A stretch of DNA of 64,000 nt, taken from the NCBI GenBank assembly GCA_022483465.1, contig JAKVNF010000003.1:694501-758500 (forward strand), written 5' to 3'. The DNA is from Lachnospiraceae bacterium (lineage in GTDB: Bacteria > Bacillota > Clostridia > Lachnospirales > Lachnospiraceae). Below, piece after piece: positions 37,642 to 45,807 of the stretch; positions within the stretch are counted from its first letter, which is position 1, and each line of letters starts with the position of its first letter. The translations under genes were made by a program, and so were the position numbers. The notes beneath the pieces were generated by a model. The model was not told the DNA's origin and did not search any database. It saw nothing but the letters and a program-made list of their open reading frames with translations.

Positions 37642-38517
37642 ATGGAAATCGTAAAGACCATCAAACTGATACACGACTACATCGTCCGCGATGAGGAGGG
37701 GAATGAGACCGGCAAGGTGCGCGCCATCGACGGCGTGGACCTGGACGTGGCCCCCGGCCAGTTCATCGCGGTCCTCGGCCACAACGGCTCCGGCAAGTCC
37801 ACCCTGGCCAAGCACCTGAATGCCCTGCTGTATCCCACCGAGGGGCAGGTCATCCTGGACGGCTTTGACACCACCGACGAGTCCCACCTCTGGGACATCC
37901 GGCAGGAGGCCGGCATGGTCTTCCAGAACCCGGACAACCAGATCATCGGCCAGGTGGTGGAGGAGGATGTGGGCTTCGGCCCCGAGAACATGGGCGTCCC
38001 CACCAAGGAGATCTGGGAGCGGGTGGAGGAGTCCCTCAAAGCTGTGGGCATGTGGGAGTTTCGCAAGAAGTCCCCGAACCGCCTCTCCGGCGGGCAGAAG
38101 CAGCGGGTCTCCATCGCCGGCGTCATCGCCATGCATCCCAAGTGCATCATCATGGATGAGCCCACCGCCATGCTCGACCCCTCGGGCCGGCATGAGGTCA
38201 TCCGGGCGGCCAGGGCCCTGAACCAGGTGGAGCACATCACGATCATCCTGATCACCCACTACATGGAAGAGGCGATCTACGCCGACAAGGTCTTCGTCAT
38301 GGACGAGGGCAAGATCGCCCTGCAGGGCACGCCCCGGGAGGTGTTCTCCCAAGTGGACCGGATGAAGGAGCTTCACCTGGACGTGCCCCAGGTGACCCTC
38401 CTGGCCCATGAGCTGAGAAAGGCCGGCCTTCCGATCCCCGAGGGGATCCTGACGAGCCGGGAGCTGGCACTGGCACTGGGACTGCAGCCAAAGGAGACGG
38501 GATCTGCATGGGACTGA
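37642..38517 (+). CDS. ecfA1: ECF transporter ATPase EcfA1
   Basis: 291 residues. ABC ATPase with Walker A GHNGSGKST (46-54), Q-loop VFQNPDNQ, signature LSGGQKQR and Walker B CIIMDEPTAMLDP. It energises vitamin or metal uptake with EcfA2, EcfT and interchangeable S-components, none of which is encoded here (a group II ECF module). It overlaps ecfA2 by 10 bases. Confidence 0.94.
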   Translation: MEIVKTIKLIHDYIVRDEEGNETGKVRAIDGVDLDVAPGQFIAVLGHNGSGKSTLAKHLNALLYPTEGQVILDGFDTTDESHLWDIRQEAGMVFQNPDNQIIGQVVEEDVGFGPENMGVPTKEIWERVEESLKAVGMWEFRKKSPNRLSGGQKQRVSIAGVIAMHPKCIIMDEPTAMLDPSGRHEVIRAARALNQVEHITIILITHYMEEAIYADKVFVMDEGKIALQGTPREVFSQVDRMKELHLDVPQVTLLAHELRKAGLPIPEGILTSRELALALGLQPKETGSAWD

Positions 38518-39389
38518 AGATCGAAGACATCACCTATACCTATGAATCCGGCACTGCCATGTCGGTGAATGCACTCAACCACATCACCACCGAGATCCCC
38601 GACGGGCAGTTCATCGGCCTGATCGGCCACACGGGCTCCGGAAAGTCCACCTTTGTGCAGATGCTGAACGGCCTGTTGAAGGCAAGTTCCGGCCACATCT
38701 ACTACAATGGCGAGGACATCGACGGGGACGGCTACGACAAGAAGGCCCTCCGGGCCAATGTCGGGCTGGTGTTCCAGTACCCGGAAAACCAGCTCTTTGA
38801 GGCGGACGTCCTCACCGATGTGGAGTTCGGGCCCAAGAACCTGGGCCTGAACGAGAGCGCCAGGAAGGCCCGGGCCGAGAAGGCCCTGAACCTGGTGGGC
38901 CTCTCTGAGAAGTACTGGAAGGCCAGCCCCTTTGACCTCTCCGGCGGGCAGAAGCGCCGCGCCGCCATCGCCGGGGTTCTCGCGATGGAGCCGAAGATCC
39001 TGATCCTGGACGAGCCCACCGCCGGTCTCGACCCCCGGGGCCGGGATGAGATCCTGGGCCTTGTGCGGGACATGAAGAACCAGCTGGACATGACGATCCT
39101 GCTCGTCTCCCACAGCATGGAGGACGTGGCCGAGTACGTCGACCGGATCCTCGTGATGAATGCGGGCCAGATCATGCTGGACGGCACTCCGCGGGAGGTC
39201 TTCTCCCACGTCTCCGAGCTGGAGGCGGTGGGACTCGCCGCACCCCAGATGACCTACATCATGCGGGACCTGGCCGCTGCGGGGCTCCCGGTGCGGACCG
39301 ACTGCCTCACCGTGGAGGAGGCCGCAGCGGAGATTCTCTCGCACCGGGATGCGATCCCGGCGGCAGAAAAAGGAGGTTCCCATGCTTAA
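38508..39389 (+). CDS. ecfA2: ECF transporter ATPase EcfA2
   Basis: 293 residues. Walker A GHTGSGKST, VFQYPENQLF, signature LSGGQKRR and Walker B ILILDEPTAGLDP. The partner ATPase of EcfA1. The 3' end overlaps ecfT by 8 bases, so the three genes are translationally coupled. Confidence 0.94.
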   Translation: MGLKIEDITYTYESGTAMSVNALNHITTEIPDGQFIGLIGHTGSGKSTFVQMLNGLLKASSGHIYYNGEDIDGDGYDKKALRANVGLVFQYPENQLFEADVLTDVEFGPKNLGLNESARKARAEKALNLVGLSEKYWKASPFDLSGGQKRRAAIAGVLAMEPKILILDEPTAGLDPRGRDEILGLVRDMKNQLDMTILLVSHSMEDVAEYVDRILVMNAGQIMLDGTPREVFSHVSELEAVGLAAPQMTYIMRDLAAAGLPVRTDCLTVEEAAAEILSHRDAIPAAEKGGSHA

Positions 39390-40185
39390 GGACGTCACAC
39401 TGGGGCAGTACTATCAGACGGACTCCTGGATGCACCGGCTGGACCCCCGGGTCAAGCTCCTGGGCACCCTGTCCTACATCATCATCCTTTTTGTCGTCAA
39501 CTCCGTGCCGGGGTACCTGGTCTGCGGCGCCTTTCTGCTGGTCTGCGTGCTCCTCTCGAGAGTTCCCTTCGGCTATATCCTGCGGGGCCTGAAGACCATC
39601 ATGGTGCTGCTGCTCATCACCGTGCTCTTCAACCTGTTCCTGACCCCCGGCGAGCCGCTGGTCTCGTTCTGGAAATTCACGATCACGAAGGAGGGTCTCA
39701 CCTTCTCCATCAAGATGGCCGTGCGCCTGATCTTCCTGATCATTGCCTCCACCCTGATGACCCTCACCACCTCGCCGAACCAGCTGACCGACGCGCTGGA
39801 GAGCGTGCTGGGGCCCCTGAAGAAGCTCCACGTCCCGGTGCACGAGATCTCGATGATGATGTCCATCGCCCTGCGGTTCATCCCGATCCTCATGGAGGAG
39901 ACGGACAAGATCATGAAGGCCCAGATGGCAAGGGGCGCGGACTTCGACTCCGGAAACCTCATCAACAAGATCAAGGCCATGGTGCCGCTTCTGGTGCCGC
40001 TGTTTATCTCGGCCTTTCGGCGGGCCAATGACCTGGCGATGGCCATGGAGGCGCGCTGCTACCACGGCGGTGAGGGACGGACCAAGATGAAGCCCCTCGT
40101 CTACCGGAAGGGGGATGTGGGTGCCTATGGCGTTCTATGCGCCTTTCTCGCCGCCTGCATCGTGATCCGGGTGATGGGGGTCTGA
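39382..40185 (+). CDS. ecfT: ECF transporter transmembrane subunit EcfT
   Basis: 267 residues from MLKDVTLGQYYQ with AAAGGAGG just upstream (the frame reaches back to 39349). About five to six membrane spans. The coupling helices carry an ARG motif (QMARGADFDSG) and a second variant ARC (AMEARCYHGG). It links the ATPases to S-components. Confidence 0.93.
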   Translation: MLKDVTLGQYYQTDSWMHRLDPRVKLLGTLSYIIILFVVNSVPGYLVCGAFLLVCVLLSRVPFGYILRGLKTIMVLLLITVLFNLFLTPGEPLVSFWKFTITKEGLTFSIKMAVRLIFLIIASTLMTLTTSPNQLTDALESVLGPLKKLHVPVHEISMMMSIALRFIPILMEETDKIMKAQMARGADFDSGNLINKIKAMVPLLVPLFISAFRRANDLAMAMEARCYHGGEGRTKMKPLVYRKGDVGAYGVLCAFLAACIVIRVMGV

Positions 40186-40187
40186 CC

Positions 40188-41078
40188 ATGCAGGAAGAAA
40201 AAGGAGAAGTAAAAGCAGCAGAAGGCGCGCCCCGCAGGCGCCGCATCATGCTGATTCTCGCCTACGACGGGACCAATTACTGCGGGTTTGCGGCCCAGAA
40301 AGACGAGGCGGTGCCCACCATCGAGGGGGCCGTAAACAGAGCCCTGAAAGAGCTCACCGGGGAGGAAATCGAGGTCACCGGGGCAAGCCGCACGGACTCC
40401 GGGGTGCATGCCCTTTGCAACTATTGCGTCTTTGACACGCTCTCCAAAATTCCCGCGGACCGCTTTGCCAATGCGTTAAACGCGAAGCTCCCGGAGGACA
40501 TCGTTGTCAGAAAGTCCCGGGAAGTGGATCCTTCCTTCTCCCCCCGCGGGGCACGGAACGAGAAGACCTACGTCTACCGGATCTACTGCGGCAAGTTTCC
40601 GCAGCCCCTCCTTGCGCGCTACGCCGCCTACACCTGGTTTCACCTGGACATCGCAAGGATGCAGGAGGCGGCCGGATACCTCGTCGGGGAGCACGACTTC
40701 AAGAGCTTCTGCAACGTGGCCACCGGCACCAAGACCACGGTGCGCACGATCACGAAAATCCTCGTGGAGGAGGAGCGGGAGCCCCTGCCGCGGATCATGC
40801 TCTCCCGCAAGCACACCATCGCGGCGGAGGACGAGGCAAAGCTCGTCTCAATCACCGTCACGGGCCGGGGCTTTCTCTACAACATGGTCCGCATCATCGC
40901 CGGCACCCTGATCGAGGTGGGTCGGGGGAACCGAGAGCCGGAGGACGTCGAAAAGATACTGGAGGCAAAGTGCCGGCAGGCCGCCGGCCCCACCGCCCCC
41001 GCCAACGGCCTGACCCTCGCCGACTACCGGTTTCTGGACGCGCCGCCCTGGGATTTTGACCGGCACAGCGCCCAGTGA
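40188..41078 (+). CDS. truA: tRNA pseudouridine synthase A
   Basis: 296 residues from MQEEKGEVKAAEG at 40188, 2 bases after the ecfT stop. It makes pseudouridine at positions 38-40 of tRNA anticodon arms. Catalytic Asp in GASRTDSGVHAL. The first about 18 residues are an extra charged tail before LILAYDGTNYCGF. Placement after ecfT is standard for Firmicutes. Confidence 0.94.
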   Translation: MQEEKGEVKAAEGAPRRRRIMLILAYDGTNYCGFAAQKDEAVPTIEGAVNRALKELTGEEIEVTGASRTDSGVHALCNYCVFDTLSKIPADRFANALNAKLPEDIVVRKSREVDPSFSPRGARNEKTYVYRIYCGKFPQPLLARYAAYTWFHLDIARMQEAAGYLVGEHDFKSFCNVATGTKTTVRTITKILVEEEREPLPRIMLSRKHTIAAEDEAKLVSITVTGRGFLYNMVRIIAGTLIEVGRGNREPEDVEKILEAKCRQAAGPTAPANGLTLADYRFLDAPPWDFDRHSAQ

Positions 41079-41237
41079 GGATGGGAACCAGTGTGCGGCG
41101 ATATCCGTCTCTTCTGACCATCCCCGCAGTTGCGTTTTTCAGGCTTTTGTTTTATTCTGTTGTCAGACAATAGTCAGCCTCTTTGCCGGCAGCATCGCGC
41201 CAGCAAAAAAGCCGTGCTGATTCGCATTTGCGAGCAG

Positions 41238-41276
41238 AGAGGACAGCCGCATCTGCGGCTGCCCTCTTCGATTTTT
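41238..41276 (+). terminator. Terminator after truA
   Basis: AGAGGACAGCCGCA pairs with TGCGGCTGCCCTCT (one mismatch) with a 2-base loop, followed by TCGATTTTTG. Confidence 0.75.
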
Positions 41277-41312
41277 GTGCGGAAAGAAAAACAGTGGGGG
41301 AGGAAACCAACC

Positions 41313-42179
41313 TTGGAAGGGGCAGCAAACTGGAAGACCTACCTGGAGATGGAAGAGCAGTATCGGCTCCTGGTGGTGGACTGCGGCCTGGAGGACGTCC
41401 TGGCGGCCAGGCAGGTGTTCTCCGCCTTCCTGCACACGCTCCGGGCCATCCAGGAGGAGGGCACAGCCGGATGGACGAGCCTTCCCGCCCTGGAGCAGGA
41501 GACCGGGCTTTCCTTCCTGCCGTTTTTGAAGCGCTTCCTGGAGACCCTGCGGGAGGCCGCACTCTACCGGTCCCTCAGCGATGCCTGCGACAGCCTCTGC
41601 GCCGCCTTCCCCGCGGGCTGCGGGGATCTTCGGATCGCCGCGTTCAAGATCGAGGCCCTGATCCATCTGGGAGAGGCGGCCAAGGCGGTGAAGTGGTGCG
41701 ACAGTCGCATCTCAGCCTCCCAGAACAGTACCCCCTACGTGGAGATCCAGGACGTGTTGAGCGCCCTCCTCGCCGCGGGCCGCTGCGACATCGCCGTGCA
41801 GCTCTGCGATGAGGAGGTGGGCCTGGTGGAGCGGGAGCAGATGGACGGGCGGCTCCGGAACCTCCTGACGGCCATGCGCTCGGTGTACGATGCGGCGGGG
41901 GATCGGAGAAAGTCCGCCCGGCTCTCCTGGCTTCTCACCGAGAACCAGCGGTACCTCCTCGAGCGGACGACCGGCAAGGCCCCGAAGCCCTTCTTCCAGA
42001 GCAAGGCCGTGGACAGCAGCGCCTTCTTTGAGGACATGCTGCAGGACGAGGAGTTCGCCCAGAGGCGAAACAGCGAGGATCACGCAGGAGCCCCCTCCGG
42101 GAGCGGCGCCTCGATCTTCCTCTTCCCGGGACGGCTCTCGTATGATGGACCCTCCGGCAGTGATGAGAAGAAGGAGTGA
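41313..42179 (+). CDS. Helical repeat-like protein of unknown function
   Basis: 288 residues if started at TTG 41313, which follows GGGGGAGG; the frame runs back through the terminator to 41130, making earlier starts unlikely. The protein is almost wholly helical, with TPR-like pairs such as LRIAAFKIEALIHLGEAAKAVKWC and LSALLAAGRCDIAVQLC. It ends in a low-complexity SGS-rich tail. No catalytic motif is recognised. A weak hairpin (AAGCGCT/AGCGCTT, 42179-42199) follows. Confidence 0.6.
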   Translation: MEGAANWKTYLEMEEQYRLLVVDCGLEDVLAARQVFSAFLHTLRAIQEEGTAGWTSLPALEQETGLSFLPFLKRFLETLREAALYRSLSDACDSLCAAFPAGCGDLRIAAFKIEALIHLGEAAKAVKWCDSRISASQNSTPYVEIQDVLSALLAAGRCDIAVQLCDEEVGLVEREQMDGRLRNLLTAMRSVYDAAGDRRKSARLSWLLTENQRYLLERTTGKAPKPFFQSKAVDSSAFFEDMLQDEEFAQRRNSEDHAGAPSGSGASIFLFPGRLSYDGPSGSDEKKE

Positions 42180-42217
42180 AGCGCTCTTTTCAGCGCTTTG
42201 GGATGGCAAAAATCCGG

Positions 42218-42246
42218 TTGACACTTCGCCGGCATTTTCCTATAAT
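42218..42246 (+). promoter_or_regulatory. rplM-rpsI promoter
   Basis: TTGACA (42218-42223), exact 17-bp spacer, TATAAT (42241-42246): full consensus. Confidence 0.9.
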
Positions 42247-42249
42247 GAT

Positions 42250-42416
42250 GTTCTGTGTGACGTAATAACACGTCTGCAACCATGCGCTCTGCTCGGCAGA
42301 GCCGTGCGTGCTAGCTGACTCCCCGGTTATGCGAAAAGCGGTCTTATTACCTCTGCGAATCACACACCTGATGTAACTTATCTATGACTGCTTATTGAAA
42401 ATTTGGAGGCAATGGT
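42250..42416 (+). promoter_or_regulatory. Structured leader of rplM (L13-leader candidate)
   Basis: Long-range pairing of TGTGTGA (42254-42260) with TCACACA (42360-42366) and GTAATAA (42262-42268) with TTATTAC (42344-42350) encloses inner hairpins such as CTCTGC/GCAGAG (42287-42301). Firmicutes rplM genes are known to carry an L13 leader with autogenous control; position and architecture fit, but I could not run a covariance model. Confidence 0.65.
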
Positions 42417-42845
42417 ATGAACACATATATGCCCAGCGCAGCTAGTATCGAGAGAAAGTGGTATGTGGTTGACGCTACCGACAAGACGCTTGGCCGTCTG
42501 TCTTCTGAGGTTGCAAACGTTTTAAGAGGAAAGAACAAGGCCATCTACACGCCTTTCCTTGATTGCGGCGACTATGTCATCATCATCAACGCAGACAAGG
42601 TCAAGGTGACCGGCCGGAAGCTGGATCAGAAGATTTACTTCAGACACTCCGAGTACATCGGTGGTTCCAGATTTACGACTCTCCGCGAGGCTATGGAGAA
42701 GAAGCCCGTCAAGGTTGTTGAGCACGCGGTTCGCGGAATGCTCCCCAAGGGAAAGCTTGGTGACAAGATGTACACAAAGCTTCACGTCTATGAGGGTGCG
42801 GAGCACGGCCACGAGGCACAGAAGCCCGAGGAGCTGAATTTCTAA
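42417..42845 (+). CDS. rplM: 50S ribosomal protein L13
   Basis: 142 residues, MNTYMPSAASIERKWYVVDA. Early large-subunit assembly protein. TTGGAGG 11 bases before the ATG at 42417. The AVRGMLPKGKLG block is conserved. Confidence 0.96.
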   Translation: MNTYMPSAASIERKWYVVDATDKTLGRLSSEVANVLRGKNKAIYTPFLDCGDYVIIINADKVKVTGRKLDQKIYFRHSEYIGGSRFTTLREAMEKKPVKVVEHAVRGMLPKGKLGDKMYTKLHVYEGAEHGHEAQKPEELNF

Positions 42846-42866
42846 TAGAGGGAAAGGAGATCACAA

Positions 42867-43262
42867 ATGGCAAACAAAGTTAGCTACTATGGAACTGGAA
42901 GAAGAAAATCCTCCGTTGCCAGAGTATTCATGACACCCGGTAAGGGCACCATCACCATCAACAAGAGAGACATTGATGACTACTTTGGTCTTGACACCCT
43001 GAAGACCATCGTGAAGCAGCCGCTTGTTGCTACCAACACCCAGGAGCAGTTCGATCTCTACATCACCGTCAAGGGCGGCGGCACCACTGGCCAGGCCGGC
43101 GCAATCCGCCAGGGCATCGCAAGAGCCCTGCTTGAGGCAGACGCAGAGAACAGACCGGTCCTGAAGAAGGACGGCTATCTCACCCGTGATCCTCGTATGA
43201 AGGAGAGAAAGAAGTACGGCTTAAAGAAGGCACGCCGCGCACCTCAGTTCTCCAAGAGATAA
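42867..43262 (+). CDS. rpsI: 30S ribosomal protein S9
   Basis: 131 residues ending in RRAPQFSKR, whose last Arg contacts P-site t[18 protein letters not shown] is the standard N-terminal motif. AAAGGAG upstream. Co-transcribed with rplM. Confidence 0.96.
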   Translation: MANKVSYYGTGRRKSSVARVFMTPGKGTITINKRDIDDYFGLDTLKTIVKQPLVATNTQEQFDLYITVKGGGTTGQAGAIRQGIARALLEADAENRPVLKKDGYLTRDPRMKERKKYGLKKARRAPQFSKR

Positions 43263-43277
43263 TCAGAAAAATGCAAG

Positions 43278-43325
43278 AGAGCTCCGCAGCTGGACATTTC
43301 CGTGCAGCCGCGGGGCTCTTTTTAT
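43278..43325 (+). terminator. Terminator after rpsI
   Basis: AGAGCTCCGC (43278-43287) pairs with GCGGGGCTCT (43310-43319), one G-U, with a T-run to 43324. Confidence 0.8.
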
Positions 43326-43915
43326 GCTCTGAATCGGGCCATCCTCCGCAGTTGGTCATGTATCTTCCGCAGCCATCTGAATCGCCCGCTTGCATTTCAC
43401 CTATAACCACATCGACAGGTGCCAAAGTATCGGCTGGCGCCGCGACATTTCCATAACGCAATTCTCTGAACGCTTCCCACGCGGCATCGCCGCGCTGCTA
43501 TTTGGCTGCATCCGGAGAAATCCCGGCTGCTCACCCCGGCGATTTCTCCGGATGCATTTTTCTTTTCCTGCTTTTTGCGCGGTGCAGCTCCTTTAAGAGC
43601 GGAGCGGTCCTGATCTTTTTCCCAGCGGGCTGACGTAGAAACTCGTCACTGCGTTCCTTCTGCTCTTTTTGTCGATACGTCTTTGCCTGCACCGATCCCG
43701 GTTTTTCCCCCAGCCCGATATGCGATGTGAACGGACAAAATTTACAAGGACTGTTGCAGGAAAGAGAAGTTGAAAAGGCAGCCGATTGCTGCAACACTTT
43801 TCGAAATTCTGTTTCTTGCAGGACGCAACACCTCCCTCCATCATGTACTCAGAACGTTGGAATCAAACCGTTTCTATGCTGCATCAGAACTACCTGGAAG
43901 GAGGCGGAACACAAG
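43326..43915. other. Gene-free stretch between rpsI and the oxidoreductase remnant
   Basis: About 590 bases in which I find no convincing gene on either strand; the short frames lack ribosome binding sites and family-like sequence. It contains one very strong terminator-like hairpin (43507-43564) with no gene for it to serve, and the end carries the AAGGAGG of the next gene. Confidence 0.5.
43507..43564. terminator. Strong orphan terminator
   Basis: TGCATCCGGAGAAATC (43507-43522) pairs perfectly with GATTTCTCCGGATGCA (43541-43556), followed by TTTTTCTTTT. It may end an unannotated small RNA or be the relic of a lost gene. Confidence 0.7.
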
Positions 43916-44748
43916 ATGAAAAAAGACAGAATGGGCATCGTCAAGCTGGAGGCGCAGGGATCATTCTATGCAAAGATCCTGAGCGGGCAGCCCATCATCC
44001 CCGGGGCAGACCCCATAAACCCGTCGGACCTTCTGGAGCTGACCGCCGTGTCCAACAGGGATCCCGCGGCCTTTGGCGCACTGCATGACCGGCCGAAGAT
44101 CCGATGCTTTACCGACTGGCATGAGATGATCACCTCCGGGGCATGCGACGCGGTGATTCTGTCGGTGCCCCACCAGCTGCACAGCGAGATTGCCATCTAT
44201 GCCATGGAGCACGGGATCCACGTCTTCTGCAAAAAGCCCACCTCTGTGAGAGCCTCCGATACAAGGGCTATGATCGCGTGCGCCGAAAAGCATCCGGAGC
44301 TCACTTTCGCGGTGATGTTCAATCAGCGCACTAATACGGTGTACACCCGACTGCATGAGATGATCACCTCCGGGCAGTTGGGTGAGCCGCGGCGCTTCAA
44401 CTGGATCATGAACACCAACTGGCGGCCGGACAGCTACTACGCCAGCGCCAAATGGCGCGGCACCTGGAAAGGTGAGGGCGGCGGCCTGGTAAACACCGCT
44501 CCCCGTCAGCTGGACCTGTGGATGTGGCTGTGCGGCAAACCTGCCTCCGTCTATACCGTAGCCCGGGAGGGCTTCCTCCGGGACGTCGAGGTAGAAACGG
44601 ACGCCACCATCCTGGCGGAATATGAGAACGGCGCGACGGGCATCTTCATGGCCTGCACCCATGACATGATGGGCACGGACCGGATGGAGATCGATTTATC
44701 CAGGGGCAAGGTGGTTGTGGAAAACGGCAGCCATGCCACGGTGACTAC
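43916..44748 (+). pseudogene. Gfo/Idh/MocA family oxidoreductase, 3' end lost
   Basis: Starts at ATG 43916 with AAGGAGG upstream. About 277 residues resemble an NAD(P)-dependent sugar or inositol dehydrogenase: an N-terminal Rossmann region, the HVFCKKPTS block (EKP-type catalytic Lys) and the GGGLVNTAPRQLDLWMWLCG block. After HATVTT at about 44748 the sequence switches to the left end of an IS200/IS605 element and stops at 44836. Family members are usually 330-400 residues, so the C-terminal part is missing. The downstream flank of the IS is not its continuation. Confidence 0.75.
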
Positions 44749-44899
44749 TTTTTTAAGATTGCGAGCGGGAATTCTCGGCAATTCAATTGCCGAGATGAAA
44801 GCGAGCCCGCTTCCTCGGCTGCAACGCATCGCTTAGCTTACAACAAGATTTTATAAATAGATTATACACATACCGCTATATATCTGCTAAACTATAGGT

Positions 44900-45310
44900 A
44901 TGAAAACAAACCTCGTGCATTACCGCACATGCGTGTGCAATATCAATTACCATGTGGTATGGTGCGTCAAGCACCGGCAGAAGGTATTAACCCCAGAAAT
45001 TGAGAAGGACCTGAAAGCTATTCTGCTTTCCGTCGCCAAGGATAAGGGGTTCACCATCCACGAATGCGAAGTCGGCACTGCTGATCATGTACATTGCTTC
45101 GTGTCTGCACCTCCGAAGCTGTCGATCACAAATCTGGTCAAATACATGAAGGGCATTTCGGGCCGCATGCTATTTGAAAGGCATCCGGAGTTAAGAAACC
45201 ATTTGTGGAGAGGGCAGCTTTGGAATCATTCGTACTACGTTGAAACCGTAGGCGATGTTTCTGAAGAAACCATTCGCAAATACATTGAGCGTCAGAGCAA
45301 GGCGTATTGA
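44900..45310 (+). CDS. tnpA: IS200/IS605 Y1 transposase TnpA
   Basis: 136 residues. HUH motif in DHVHCFVSAPP, catalytic Tyr in the YVETVGDVSEETIRKYIERQ helix. It excises and inserts single-stranded element DNA. Complete in length. It overlaps the tnpB start by 4 bases. Confidence 0.9.
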   Translation: MKTNLVHYRTCVCNINYHVVWCVKHRQKVLTPEIEKDLKAILLSVAKDKGFTIHECEVGTADHVHCFVSAPPKLSITNLVKYMKGISGRMLFERHPELRNHLWRGQLWNHSYYVETVGDVSEETIRKYIERQSKAY

Positions 45311-45807
45311 TTATGGCTGTCAAAAAGAAGAACAAACCAAAATCATCAAATACAGACGTCTACTACATCTGCTATAAAGACGAAATTGTTCCTACCGCTG
45401 ATCAGCGCAGCTTTATTCGTTTCAATTTTGGCGCCAAACGGTGGCTCAAAAACCGCATGCTGGAAGATGACCTGTTCATGTACAACGAAATGGGGATACA
45501 TCTCCATAACACTCCTGCGGATTATAAAGACCAGGAAGAGTGCCCGTGGCTGAAGCAGGCTGACTCGCTTGCACTTGCAAATGCTCAGCTCGAATATGAA
45601 CAGTCGTGGACCAATTTCTACGAAGGAAGAGCCGAAATGCCTCGCTTCCATAGCAAGCACGAAGCGCAATCCTACACAACAAACGTTGTCAGCAATGGAG
45701 GACACTCCAATCTTACCTATGATGAAAGCACCGGATTGTTGAAAATTCCAAAGCTGAAAACGCTCATCAAGCTGAAGCTGCACCGCAAACGCAAATTACC
45801 CGTAGAT

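Noticed and set aside
41130-41312. N-terminal extension of the protein after truA
   Set aside because: It would be translated through the truA terminator; TTG at 41313 has a good ribosome binding site.
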